The notes: generated by a model from the letters alone, not told the origin. 64,000 nt of DNA from CAYNWT01 sp964485095 (GCA_964485095.1 CAZAIB010000016.1:12934-76933), one strand, 5' to 3'; counted from the stretch's first letter, positions 34,770-44,129 are shown. Numbers and translations: made by a program.

Positions 34770-36158
34770 CTACTTTCCGAGGACAAGCTCGACGCTCTTG
34801 GCCTTCTTGCCGTCAAACTCGACGACCTGTGAGGGATATTTGGTGTTCCCGTTCCGTGGGTTCGGGTAAGCACTCACTGTGTACTTTCCTGGCGGTACGT
34901 TGCGGAAGATTTTCTCACCCCGCGCGTTAATCCTGGCCGAACCACCCCAACTGCCGACAACGTTTCCACCTTCAGGCGTGACCTCAACGATGTGATCACC
35001 CGTCGGCATCTCGTTGTTCGGATAGCGAACTCGGACTCGTAACATTCCCGCGATTTCCATCGACACCGTCATACCGTCCACGATCTTCTTCGCGAATGCA
35101 CTACCAACAGAAGAATACCCGCGTTTGCGAGTGCTCACGTGACAGTAGCCCGGCGGGACACTCTCAAACACAAACGCACCATTCTTGTCGGTCTTCGTTT
35201 CCGGTAAATCCGCAAGCTGATAGCCAAGTCCATTCATCGCAATGTTCCCAGACAGGCGCACGTTGGCTTCAGGAACCGGCGAACCAAGCGAGTCAGCCAC
35301 CTTCCCTGTAAATTCCATGCCTTTGACCAACTGGACGTTCTCGAACCGCAGTAACGTAAGCGGCCCGATTTCTTCATAGCCCACTCGCCGAGCCACATAA
35401 CCATCCGCTCGAACAACGATGCCGTACGTGCCGGGCGGAACCTTGCGCAGATCGAAGTTGCCACGTTGGTCTGTCGCGCCGGAAGTTAGTTTCATCGTGG
35501 CATCGCGCGGCTTCAGTTGAATGGTTGCATTGGGGATGGGCTTCGACGTTTGCATGTCGAACACAGCCCCCCGCACAACTGCGCCGGCATCTTTGGTCAG
35601 ACCAACGCTGGAAAGTCGTTCGTCAATCACGGTGACACCAGCGGGCACTTTGATCTTCGACCAATCGATGGTGCCGGTGAGATACACTTCGAGCTTTGGC
35701 GGAGCCAGCGGTTGCCGAAAATGCGGGATCTGATCGGCCAGAAATGTGGATTCACGATCGTTGTAAAGTTGGTACCAATTCGACGGCGTACACACAATAA
35801 ATCGCCAGTCAACACGCGACGCTTTTGGCTTGTCCTTTTCCTTCAACCAGAAGCTGTGTTTCTCACCCTCACGAATAATCAACTCCTTACGAGGCGCGAT
35901 GATTTTGCCAAACTTGTCCAGCGCGTCGGCAAACTTCTTTGTGTCACCGCGGTAGAGAAAGTGATACTGACCGCCACCGAACGAAGGGCCTTCCCACCAA
36001 CCAAGTCGAATCTCCAGATTCGCGAGCGGTAGCGTTCCCGCCGGCCAATCGTGATCCACAGTTGGCCTATTGCCTTTGACGCCGTTGATGATCGGCACAC
36101 TTGCCGGGCAGCTTGCGGCGAAGGTCAGTGACGTGACGACGAAGAGAAGGTAACGCAT
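34770..36158 (-). CDS. Secreted protein with carboxypeptidase-regulatory-like domains
   Basis: 462 residues with a signal peptide (MRYLLFVVTSLTFAASCPAS). The N-terminal 160 residues are unrecognised (RLGWWEGPSFGGGQYHF). Two or three beta-sandwich domains of the CarboxypepD_reg/Cna-B type follow, each with the GxFxFxxVPPGxY pattern: NFDLRKVPPGTYGIVVRADG, AFVFESVPPGYCHVSTRKRG, KIFRNVPPGKYTVSAYPNP. No catalytic residues seen, so it is probably structural or carbohydrate-associated. Confidence 0.8.
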   Translation of the reverse strand: MRYLLFVVTSLTFAASCPASVPIINGVKGNRPTVDHDWPAGTLPLANLEIRLGWWEGPSFGGGQYHFLYRGDTKKFADALDKFGKIIAPRKELIIREGEKHSFWLKEKDKPKASRVDWRFIVCTPSNWYQLYNDRESTFLADQIPHFRQPLAPPKLEVYLTGTIDWSKIKVPAGVTVIDERLSSVGLTKDAGAVVRGAVFDMQTSKPIPNATIQLKPRDATMKLTSGATDQRGNFDLRKVPPGTYGIVVRADGYVARRVGYEEIGPLTLLRFENVQLVKGMEFTGKVADSLGSPVPEANVRLSGNIAMNGLGYQLADLPETKTDKNGAFVFESVPPGYCHVSTRKRGYSSVGSAFAKKIVDGMTVSMEIAGMLRVRVRYPNNEMPTGDHIVEVTPEGGNVVGSWGGSARINARGEKIFRNVPPGKYTVSAYPNPRNGNTKYPSQVVEFDGKKAKSVELVLGK

Positions 36159-36280
36159 GGGTAGCCTCGTGTCAGAAGCGAATCAGGTGAGGTTCAGAGT
36201 ACCATTGTTCAATCACTACGAGGTGTCGTTACAACTTGTGGAACGTGGAGCGCAGAATGTTGCAAACAATCACATTGGTG

Positions 36281-36785
36281 TTATGAGGCTCTGCCGGGTG
36301 AAATCGCGGGTTTCAACTTCGTGTGTATTTTGTGTGACAGCCAATCGTAGAAGACTAAGCTGGCGCAGCCACACGCGATAGCCAACGCATACGACTGGTA
36401 AACCAAGGGGCCCCAACCAGCCCACGTAATGCAGGTCAAGCCCGGCAAGTAGATGGTGGCAATTCGCAGCATCGAAATTGCAACTTCTATTGGAACTGCG
36501 AAACGCCGATTCGAAATGCGACAGTATCCCTCCCAGTAGAGAGGCAGAATAAACGCAGGCGTGAGCGTGACAATTGGTTCCATGACGTTGAACGGCAGCC
36601 CCGGCACCGCGGTGAACCCAAACCTCGGGAGGAAGTAGCCCAGTACCCAGGCGACCGCGAGGACCGCAAGTGTCCACGCGACGCGGGGTCTTGGCAGTAC
36701 GAGCGGTGTCCTCGGAAACGGGTGACTCTCCGGAGCTGCTAACTGTCGGTGCCTGGTACGGGTTACTGTCGATGGTGTTCTCCAA
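36281..36785 (-). pseudogene. Small membrane protein with a single-base frameshift
   Basis: The ATG at 36785 opens a frame starting MENTIDSNPYQAPTVSSSGE, typical of planctomycete NPYQAP-type membrane proteins, but hydrophobic coding character then moves to another frame, which reads RVAWTLAVLAVAWVLGYFLP and on to PAISPGRAS at 36281. The switch occurs at a run of four G at 36686-36689; one base fewer restores a protein of about 167 residues with three or four helices. It is either a recent mutation or a sequence error. Confidence 0.65.
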
Positions 36786-36921
36786 CGTCAGGCAAATAGA
36801 TTTGATTGGTGCGCTCGCTCAGTTCTGCTGCTTTGCGTGATAGTGACCGTGTTCACCGGGCCGCAGCGAACGACGTTGATTGCAGGCTCCGCGCGGCTCG
36901 CGGCTTCGGTGCAACGGACCA

Positions 36922-37347
36922 CTACTCTGTGGCTGACCGTGCTGTGCTTTTCGCACCACACCTGGTACCACAGTATGCTGCCAGCGGAAGAACGGTAAAC
37001 ATCAAGACCCAATACCAGGTTGGGTATGGAAGCTGTGTCAAGTTGAGCAAAACCATTGAGAACAGGAACACACTTACGCCATAGCCGTGCCAGGGATTTC
37101 TATTGTGCCCAAGGCGGGTTGCGATGAAGGAGCAGATGAGCATCGTGACCCCGTAGCCAACACCACCTAGCAAAGCCAGCACCCAGGCAGGATAGGTTTC
37201 AACCTGACGCGAAATCTCCTCAAAGGTTCCGGCAAAGTCTTCAGGCCATGGATGCAGTATCGAGCTTACGCCTTCGATCACGATAAAAAGAAGGATCGCA
37301 GCAGCGATGCTCAGAATGACTGCCAGAACGCTCTTGAGAATGTGCAT
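36922..37347 (-). CDS. Small polytopic membrane protein
   Basis: 141 residues with four hydrophobic segments: SVLAVILSIAAAILLFIVIE, YPAWVLALLGGVGYGVTMLI, HGYGVSVFLFSMVLLNLTQL and WYWVLMFTVLPLAAYCGTRC. The loop between the first two is acidic and contains HPWPEDFAGTFEEISRQVET. The layout resembles small planctomycete membrane proteins of unknown function. Confidence 0.7.
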   Translation of the reverse strand: MHILKSVLAVILSIAAAILLFIVIEGVSSILHPWPEDFAGTFEEISRQVETYPAWVLALLGGVGYGVTMLICSFIATRLGHNRNPWHGYGVSVFLFSMVLLNLTQLPYPTWYWVLMFTVLPLAAYCGTRCGAKSTARSATE

Positions 37348-37706
37348 ACCACCGCATTTCGTTTAAGCGGAACAACGTCAACATCACTGGACGCCGGGAG
37401 TGATGTGCATTTCGAATTCGGTACCGATCCGGCGTTTGTGATTGCTCTTTAAGGGCTTCTTAATTCGCCCAGTTGGCGTTCACGGACGGTCGCAACTACT
37501 CGATTGCCCGCCACAAGTACCTGGCCCCATGCTTGAAAGCTGGCATCTTGCAAAGATTGATTGTGTGGCGTCTCAATCATTGCCCTGAGGCAAATCAGAT
37601 CAATGACCACAGCCAAATGTTGGCCGTTCTATACCAAGCGTTTTGACCCAAAACGAAAAAAACGCTGGCAGTCATAAATGACTACCAGCGTTTGACTTCT
37701 GTAAGC
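37348..37706. other. Intergenic stretch upstream of the tRNA terminator
   Basis: About 360 bases between the small membrane protein and tRNA-Asp. The only feature recognised is the tRNA terminator at its right end. The rest shows no coding or structural signal by eye. Confidence 0.5.
37656..37694 (-). terminator. Rho-independent terminator after tRNA-Asp
   Basis: On the minus strand AAACGCTGGTAGTCA/TGACTGCCAGCGTTT forms a long stem with a four-base loop and one mismatch, followed by a T-rich tail (TTTTTTTCGTTTT). It lies 12 bases downstream of the tRNA 3' end and should end its transcript. Confidence 0.88.
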
Positions 37707-37779
<73 letters not shown>

Positions 37780-37936
37780 TCGCTGGGCAGATCTTAGTCA
37801 TGCTTTGATCGGAACTCAAGCCGACAACACTTGAGTTTTGTAGTTCAGACAGCGTGAAAACCGATCGGTTCGCTTTGGTTCGGGCCAGTCGCACGGGTAA
37901 TCCGTGAGATGCCGCAAAACCGGCGAAACAACACCG

Positions 37937-39382
37937 CTAATTGTCCGGTGCCAGACCGTCACGGAAGGCGTCTGTGGGCAGTTCCTTGCCCGTGATCGCC
38001 TTGAATTGGCTAGTAAGCTGATGAACATAGATTTCTGTGGGTTCCACAACCGTACAGCCGCGAGCTCGACCTTCGTCCGTCAGCGCCGATTCATCCGGGA
38101 ACCGGCTGACATCCATCAAAGTCATGTGTTCCCGAAGAATCGATGGGTTCAGGCTGCGCGTTGATGCCTGGCCGACGGAAATATCGGGGTCTGTGTAGAT
38201 GAGGAACTCGGTCACCGTGTCGTAGATCGCCGCCCATTGCACGGCCGACGCTCCGTATTCCTGCGCCAAAGCACTGGCTTGTTTGTCGTCAGGTGTCGCA
38301 ATGCTAATCGCCGCGTCCGCTTCCTGAAGCAAAGGCAGCAGGGCCCGCGACATCGAGTTTCCGCCGATGACCATGACTCGGCGTCTGGCCAGGTCTTTGC
38401 CGGTCGCCTTGATGGCAGCGATGGCGGCTTTGCGTAACGTGTTGTGCCCATGCCAGCCGTCGTCTCGACGAAGCAGCAGGTCGGCATATTGAGATTCTTT
38501 GACCGTTCGGTGATGGTGCTGGATCAGCGGATAGCTGGCGCCGACCTCCTTCGCTCCGACAATCAATCCCCTGATCTTCAATGTCGATAGCATCTTGTCA
38601 ACGTTCTTCATGTTCCCAATACGTAGCGGCAGGCAACGCACGTCGGCGCCGAATTTTCGGAACGCTTCGTTAAGAACTTTGATCGATGTGAGTTCCGTTT
38701 CTCCCACACCAACGATCCCTACGAAGCGCGTCTTCCGTTCGATGTCTCCCCACGCGTACGATTCAGTCAGGTCCCAGACCGTCTTTTGACCTTCGTGAGC
38801 CTGCATGCCTTGTTCAAGCGCCGCGTAGATCCAGGGAGAACCAAATTTTCGGCCGAGTAGTGAGAAGGTGACGCTGGAATCTCCCAAACCCGTGCCGACA
38901 ACGGGGAGTTCCCGCTTGGCAGAGACGGCAGCCAGCAGCGGCCACGCTTCGTCCAGCGTCGCAGTTGGCCAGGTAAACTTCACCACGTCGGCTTTGTTGT
39001 GCTTCGCCTGGATGAAGAAGTTGTCAACATTGCCCAGCGGCTTATCGATGCTGTTGATGCTGATGACTCGTTTCACATCACCGAACCGCGGGATCTTCTC
39101 AGCAATGTCGATTTCAAGTTCGATATAGGCTGGGTTCGCAATGATTGCGCTACGCAATAGCTGCAGGCGATCTTCTTCAGAACCTTCCCAGTTGCCGCCG
39201 TCTTCTTTGCGTCGGCACGAAACCAGAATCGGTTTGTCGAACCCGGTCAACATGTCGCCGAGGTCGGGTGTCTTGATGAGCTTGTCCAGGCAAACTTCAA
39301 TCAGGTCGCCATGACGCGAGGCATTGAGAATATCGACCTTGGCGAGGCGACGTGATTCGGGCGTGACAGAAATACAGATCAT
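37937..39382 (-). CDS. AroD-AroE-like fusion with altered catalytic residues
   Basis: 481 residues. The N-terminal 230 residues resemble type I 3-dehydroquinate dehydratase: ILVSCRRKEDGGNWEGSEED, RVISINSIDKPLGNVDNFF, ADVVKFTWPTAT (with the Schiff-base lysine) and GRKFGSPWIYA. The position normally occupied by the catalytic histidine appears to be asparagine. The C-terminal part resembles shikimate dehydrogenase, with RVMVIGGNSMSRALLPLLQE as the nucleotide fold, but SKSP, the conserved lysine and the NTDG motif are not recognisable. It may be a pseudo-enzyme or have changed function. Alignment by eye only. Confidence 0.75.
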   Translation of the reverse strand: MICISVTPESRRLAKVDILNASRHGDLIEVCLDKLIKTPDLGDMLTGFDKPILVSCRRKEDGGNWEGSEEDRLQLLRSAIIANPAYIELEIDIAEKIPRFGDVKRVISINSIDKPLGNVDNFFIQAKHNKADVVKFTWPTATLDEAWPLLAAVSAKRELPVVGTGLGDSSVTFSLLGRKFGSPWIYAALEQGMQAHEGQKTVWDLTESYAWGDIERKTRFVGIVGVGETELTSIKVLNEAFRKFGADVRCLPLRIGNMKNVDKMLSTLKIRGLIVGAKEVGASYPLIQHHHRTVKESQYADLLLRRDDGWHGHNTLRKAAIAAIKATGKDLARRRVMVIGGNSMSRALLPLLQEADAAISIATPDDKQASALAQEYGASAVQWAAIYDTVTEFLIYTDPDISVGQASTRSLNPSILREHMTLMDVSRFPDESALTDEGRARGCTVVEPTEIYVHQLTSQFKAITGKELPTDAFRDGLAPDN

Positions 39383-39487
39383 TGGAAGTGGCTCCGGTGA
39401 GTTCTGCGGCGTCCCGAGTCTACCGCTAGCGACAATGTATCCTCGCGGTTGGGAAGGTGGAAGGTGGAGCGCGCGGTGCTCGGTCGG

Positions 39488-40045
39488 CTATTTTATGACG
39501 GGCAGCAGGGGGAGTAGGGCGGTGACGTCTTCGACGGTGACCATTGGTAGCGGTTTGAAGCCGGTTGTTGCTGTTCGGAACGACTGCAGTGCGCATTCTT
39601 TCTCGATGACGTACCAGCGGTTGTATTGCTGGCGCATGTTGTTGACGTAGTCGTAGTCCAAGTCGGCAACGTAGCTGGACCAGCGGGTGTTGAAGCGTTC
39701 GAAGGCCGCGATGAGCTGGTCGATGGCGGCTTGAACCTGCGATTGCTTCGTAGCGGGAGCGAGCATGCGCTTGAGTTGTGGGTTCCACTTTGAGTGAAGC
39801 GAACGCAGTTCACTGGCGCTATCGGCCGTGATGAACGGTTCGCAGGCCTGGAAGTGTGGAGCCAGCGTGGCCAGGCGGCCAAGTCGCAGCGTGGGAATGT
39901 TTAACCATTCAGCTCGCTGCTTGCGGGCGCGTTCCAGCAGGAATACCCACGCGTTTTCTGTATCGCGAGCGCGTCTTAGGAACGCGGGTTCGTCGAAGCT
40001 ACCAGCGATTTGCTGGAAGACCTGTTGTTCGTCATCGGTCCGCAT
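39488..40045 (-). CDS. Hypothetical soluble helical protein
   Basis: 185 residues from the ATG at 40045. Mostly helical and charged (QAAIDQLIAAFERFNTRWSS, NNMRQQYNRWYVIEKECALQ) with no transmembrane segment or signal peptide. No family recognised. It precedes the AroD/AroE-like gene on the same strand by 105 bases; any functional link is unknown. Confidence 0.65.
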   Translation of the reverse strand: MRTDDEQQVFQQIAGSFDEPAFLRRARDTENAWVFLLERARKQRAEWLNIPTLRLGRLATLAPHFQACEPFITADSASELRSLHSKWNPQLKRMLAPATKQSQVQAAIDQLIAAFERFNTRWSSYVADLDYDYVNNMRQQYNRWYVIEKECALQSFRTATTGFKPLPMVTVEDVTALLPLLPVIK

Positions 40046-40266
40046 AGCGAGAGTTTAAACAGGAAGCCCGACATCGCAAAATGCTGAGCAAAATGACGTG
40101 ACACTTTCCGCCTCGTTGAAGGGCTGCGCTTGCACGCGCAGGTCAACACCGTTAACAAGCTGCATCACCAAAAATGACGGCTGCTGAGAAGCGTGGTGTG
40201 AGAGTCGTTGCTGTTTCGAGCAGCCGTGTTGATTCGTTCTTGAGAGCCAGATTCCGGAGCCATCCA

Positions 40267-41292
40267 GTGGATCAAAATCCATACGCATTATCCGAAGCGT
40301 CGGCCGAGTGCGATCCGGGCTTATTCCATGGCGAGATTACTGAGCCAGATCTGAAACTGGCTCAAAACAGCAAGGTCATTGGAATCGGTGCTTGCTGTTT
40401 GGGTGTGTTTTGGCTTGTGATCCCGAGGAACGGGACCTTTAGCACTCTTCAACTTGTCTGGTTCGCAGGTCTTCCACTAAGCGCTATTTGGTTCGGCATA
40501 TGGTCTCTGCGATTGCACAGCAAAAGTGTTGCGCGAGGCGAGTTCTATCTGGGGCCCGTTGACGGAAGAATTGGTAAGGACTGGATCGAACTGCGATTAC
40601 CTCACGCCGACAGTCGGATTATCCGCCAGCCGAACTCGGTGACGGTTACGGAACACTGTGTGTCGTTCATTGCGTCGGGTTCCCGGATCGTGCTGCCACC
40701 TCGTTTTTTCATGCAGTACGCCGAGACACAGAAACACCTGTCGGGTTTCCAGTCGACGCCGTCAAGTGCAGCCCCTCCGGTCCTGGATACACCACTTCCT
40801 GACGGCGTTTTTGGGTTCGCAGGAGAATTGGGGCAGGAGCATCTAAAGGGGGTGGTACCAGCGCCGCAAAGACAGTGGGGCGACCTGGGTTGCCTGGCCT
40901 CGGTGGCGTATGTCGCACTCAGTGCGATTGGTGGAATGGTCGTTGCTGTAGTCGATGGAAACTGGAGGGGTGTTGGTCTTTGTGCGTTGGTGTTGTTCGT
41001 ACTCTCGAGGCTTGTCAGGCGAGGTAAAATACCTGATCGGACTCCGGTCCGTGGCACCGTGTCGAACGTCGGCGTCCTCTCGCAAACGGACTCCGGTGAG
41101 ATCAATGCTTCCTGGGACGCGTTCTCAGGTGGTGGTGTCACTGATGAACTGGTCTGGTTCCGTTTTGCTTTGCAGCCCATGACCTTGGTTGTCTTCCACG
41201 TGAGCCACTTCGAGAGCGACACTGACTGGCAACGCGCGCGGTCGCTGGCGATTGAGAACGTGCGAATGACAGAAGAAAGAACCCCGGCGTAG
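40267..41292 (+). CDS. Hypothetical membrane protein, NPY-type N-terminus
   Basis: 341 residues from a GTG at 40267, chosen because GGAG lies seven bases upstream and the product then starts MDQNPYALSEASAECDPGLF, a typical planctomycete cytosolic leader. The open frame begins at 40174. Two hydrophobic segments occur near 50-95 and two near 225-265. The C-terminal 80 residues are soluble (TLVVFHVSHFESDTDWQRAR). Family unknown. Confidence 0.7.
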   Translation: MDQNPYALSEASAECDPGLFHGEITEPDLKLAQNSKVIGIGACCLGVFWLVIPRNGTFSTLQLVWFAGLPLSAIWFGIWSLRLHSKSVARGEFYLGPVDGRIGKDWIELRLPHADSRIIRQPNSVTVTEHCVSFIASGSRIVLPPRFFMQYAETQKHLSGFQSTPSSAAPPVLDTPLPDGVFGFAGELGQEHLKGVVPAPQRQWGDLGCLASVAYVALSAIGGMVVAVVDGNWRGVGLCALVLFVLSRLVRRGKIPDRTPVRGTVSNVGVLSQTDSGEINASWDAFSGGGVTDELVWFRFALQPMTLVVFHVSHFESDTDWQRARSLAIENVRMTEERTPA

Positions 41293-41358
41293 CCGCATCT
41301 TGCGAGCGGCCCTGGCGTTGTGCGGCAGATGAGCGTGGGTTTCTCGGCCGGCTTCTAT

Positions 41359-41711
41359 CTACCTTGCCTGTGTTAGTCCAATAATCATGACGACGATGAG
41401 AAAGCCCCAGATGATTGACATCAAGCCGCCCATGAGGATGCCGATCCAGGCGTGAACGCTGCCTTTGACTTCGGGGTTCTGTTTGCGTTTTTTAGCCCCA
41501 TGATTCCCAGTATGAAAGCTGGTATCCCGAGAAATAGCCCCACGAGTGGGAGTAGAGAAAACAGTCCAAGATAATAGGCGATCAGAGCCGGTGGGTTCTT
41601 ATACGGAATGATTCCGCCAGTCGCATCTCCCTCGCCGCGCCGCCGAGGTGGCGTCGCGTGGTCAGGATCCTGTGGTTCGAAATCAGCGTAAGGATTGTTT
41701 GTGTCTTCCAA
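41359..41711 (-). CDS. Small DUF4190-like membrane protein requiring a -1 frameshift
   Basis: The frame from 41711 begins MEDTNNPYADFEPQDPDHAT and has a hydrophobic segment (LGLFSLLPLVGLFLGIPAFI), then stops at 41421 after an uncharacteristic tail. One base back, the conserved DUF4190 second half continues: KRKQNPEVKGSVHAWIGILM and MSIIWGFLIVVMIIGLTQAR, ending at 41359. The junction is CTA AAA AAC, a classical X XXY YYZ slippery heptamer (AAAAAAC, minus strand, 41487-41493). A -1 shift there gives 117 residues and two helices. Programmed shift, one-base deletion or sequence error are all possible. Confidence 0.65.
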
Positions 41712-41841
41712 GGTCTTGTCCCGTCACTGCGGTGAGTTATTCTTTTGGTAACAGCATGACATCCGAACCAACAAACTCCAACTCAGCAGATCATCTGCCG
41801 TGCTATCCTGTTGGGAATGCTGTTTCCTGTCGGAGAGCGTC

Positions 41842-42168
41842 GTGACTGTCATTCCCACAATAGTTGGCTTTATCACGGGCGGTGTGATTGGAGCCGTGAT
41901 CGGTTCCATCTGGAATGTGAAGCCAGAGACTCCATTGACTGGCATTATTGGTGGGGCAGCAATTGGAGCATTGGTCGGAGCAGCGATCGGTGACGCCGTT
42001 CAATGGCGATCCTGGAAGCCCGGCCCAGACGAGGCGAGGAAGCTATTGATCGCTCGTTCGGACGAACCCCCGTTCAGTCCCACAGGACGGGTGAGTCGTC
42101 GCACGCTGATGTTTCTGGCGATGTTCACTGTTCTTAACTTGATCCAGAGGGGTTGTTCTGGCGGATAG
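41842..42168 (+). CDS. Glycine-zipper membrane protein
   Basis: 108 residues from a GTG at 41842, with CGGAGAG just upstream; an in-frame GTG at 41800 adds 14 residues. It begins MTVIPTIVGFITGGVIGAVI and continues GIIGGAAIGALVGAAIGDAV, two glycine-zipper membrane segments, with a basic tail and a last hydrophobic stretch (TLMFLAMFTVLNLI). No family assignment. Confidence 0.6.
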   Translation: MTVIPTIVGFITGGVIGAVIGSIWNVKPETPLTGIIGGAAIGALVGAAIGDAVQWRSWKPGPDEARKLLIARSDEPPFSPTGRVSRRTLMFLAMFTVLNLIQRGCSGG

Positions 42169-42358
42169 TCCGGATAAGAGTCTTCACTTCGCCCGCGAGT
42201 GCTTCGGCTTTTCCCTTTTTAACGCGTGGCGTTCGCTTCAGAGGCCTTTGGGACCGGATTGCGGTTCTTTTTCTTGAAGTCTGGGCGATGTCCTGCGAGT
42301 TTGCTCTCATAAGAAGAGAAGCCTTTCGCGGCCGGGCGCAGTCGGGGAGGTGACAGCA

Positions 42359-43663
42359 ATGACGATCGGACAGATGATGACAAAGCGAGTTCACTTCAAT
42401 ACGGGTCGGCGACTTCAGCGGCGCATGGTTCTTCGGGGAGCCGGAGTTGCGTTGGGGATTCCGTGGCTCTCTGCGATGCAGCAGGCGTTTGCTCGCGAAC
42501 CTGAACCATCGGCGACACGCCGGTTCGTGTCGATGACTCTCGGGCTTGGCCTGGTTGCTGACAACCTGAATCCGAAGCAGGCTGGTCGTGACTACGAAGC
42601 AAGTCGGTACTTGAAGTCGGTGATGGATCTGAAGGATCAGTTCACTGTAATTTCGGGTTCCTCGCATCCCGGCGTCAAAGGCGGTCACCGCGCGGAAGCT
42701 AGTTTACTGACGGCGAACCCGGTTGGTTCGTCTGGTCGGAACACGATTTCTGTTGACCAATACATGGCCAAATTTCTGGGCGGGCAGACTCGGTTCCCTT
42801 CGTTGGTTCTGAGTAGTTCCAGCGGGAACAGTCCTTCGTACACCGAAAACGGTTCCATGATTCCGGCGGAGAACTCGCCATCTCGGCTGTTCACGCGGTT
42901 GTTCATCGACGACTCGGCTGCTGATCAAAAACGGAACGCTCAACGTGTCCGTCAGGGCCGCAGTATCATGGACCTTGTGCGAGACGATGCGAAAAAACTC
43001 TCGCGCCAACTTGGTAAAGGCGATCAGCAGCGTTTGAATTCGTACTTCGAGAGTGTCCGCGATTTGGAAGTGCGGTTGGCGGAATCTGAAGCGTGGGCCA
43101 AACGTCCAAAGCCAAAAGTCAGTTCGCCCAAGCCGATCGATATTCGTGACCGCAGCGACTTTGTTGGCCAGCAACGGTTGATGAGCGATGTTGTTCGGAT
43201 GGCGTTGGAAACGGATTCATCGCGGTTCATTACTTACCATCTGGGCACGGGTGGCGGCGTGGTTCCGCTTCCGGGAGTAAGCGAGGCTTACCATGGGCTC
43301 AGTCACCACGGGCGCGACGAGGACAAGCTGGATCAACTGGCGTTGGTTGAAGAAGCCATTGTGAGTTCATGGGGTGTGTTTTTGCGGAGTCTTGCTGAGA
43401 TCAAAGAACCGGGCGGGACTTTGCTGGACAACACCTCCGTGCTTTTGACCAGCAACCTGGGAAATGCTTCCAGTCACGACAACCGCAACATGCCGGTTCT
43501 GTTCGCTGGTGGCGGATTCAAACACGGCCAGCATCTGGCGTTCGACAAGAAGAACAACTACCCGCTGCCAAACCTGTTTGTCAGTGTCCTGCAGCGTTTG
43601 GGGTTGGAAACAGACAAGTTCGCTACGAGTACTGGAACGCTTGCGGGTTTGGAAATGTCATAG
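42359..43663 (+). CDS. DUF1552 protein (secreted, Tat-like leader)
   Basis: 434 residues from the ATG at 42359, with GGGGAGG eight bases upstream. The N-terminus has twin arginines and a hydrophobic stretch (GRRLQRRMVLRGAGVALGIP), a Tat-like leader. The conserved DUF1552 features follow: SMTLGLGLVADNLNPKQAGR, SGSSHPGVKGGHRAEASLLT and LGNASSHDNRNMPVLFAGGG. In planctomycetes this family usually sits downstream of a large DUF1592/DUF1588 cytochrome-like gene; none is adjacent, so it is an orphan copy. Function unknown. Confidence 0.9.
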   Translation: MTIGQMMTKRVHFNTGRRLQRRMVLRGAGVALGIPWLSAMQQAFAREPEPSATRRFVSMTLGLGLVADNLNPKQAGRDYEASRYLKSVMDLKDQFTVISGSSHPGVKGGHRAEASLLTANPVGSSGRNTISVDQYMAKFLGGQTRFPSLVLSSSSGNSPSYTENGSMIPAENSPSRLFTRLFIDDSAADQKRNAQRVRQGRSIMDLVRDDAKKLSRQLGKGDQQRLNSYFESVRDLEVRLAESEAWAKRPKPKVSSPKPIDIRDRSDFVGQQRLMSDVVRMALETDSSRFITYHLGTGGGVVPLPGVSEAYHGLSHHGRDEDKLDQLALVEEAIVSSWGVFLRSLAEIKEPGGTLLDNTSVLLTSNLGNASSHDNRNMPVLFAGGGFKHGQHLAFDKKNNYPLPNLFVSVLQRLGLETDKFATSTGTLAGLEMS

Positions 43664-43730
43664 GTGTTAGTGGTGCATCTATTGCCGTTATGGCGCCTTG
43701 CAAGGCCCGCAAGTAAGGAACGGCTACATT

Positions 43731-43934
43731 GAGCCGCGGAGTGGCGACATGCGACAGCGTCGGACTTCAGTCCGAGGAACCCGGCAAAACCGAATTCGGA
43801 AGCCGCGGAGTGGCGACAGGTGGGAACACGTGGGTGACTACCACACCTGCCGCCGCTCCGCGGCTCGTTCGTGTTAGGTGGAACGTTTCCTCGGGTTGAA
43901 ACCCGAGGCTGTCGCATGCCGTGGCTCCGCCACT
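43731..43934. repeat. Palindromic composite repeat, full copy (orientation 2)
   Basis: 204 bases that match the reverse complement of 26216-26418 closely along their whole length, including the hairpins CGGACTTCAGTCCG and CCTCGGGTTGAAACCCGAGG, the central pair GAGTGGCGACAGGTGG/CACCTGCCGCCGCTCC and the right end GGCATGCCGTGGCTCCGCCA (approximate). It lies downstream of the DUF1552 gene. Confidence 0.82.
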
Positions 43935-44107
43935 GAACTTCGCGGGTGGCACAGATTGCTTGCCAACCTGTGTGCCGAACGCACAATAGGTCGCGGTTCG
44001 CCTGAGCTGGCTCTGGATCTCTTGTGGCTGTGCTACCCCAATGGCGAGCAGTCATTGAACCGGGCTACCCCGACTGTGGAAGCCCTCTCCCGGGCCTGAG
44101 AGCCCGA

Positions 44108-44129
44108 CCTCTCCCACAAGTGGGAGAGG
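44108..44129. repeat. Short perfect hairpin
   Basis: CCTCTCCCAC and GTGGGAGAGG pair perfectly around a two-base AA loop. There is no following T-run, so it is more like a REP unit than an intrinsic terminator. Confidence 0.6.

Noticed and set aside
42134..42688. 184-codon minus-strand open frame
   Set aside because: It overlaps the start of the DUF1552 gene and shows no family pattern.
43558..44055. 165-codon minus-strand open frame
   Set aside because: Most of it is translation of the composite palindromic repeat and of the antisense of the DUF1552 gene end.
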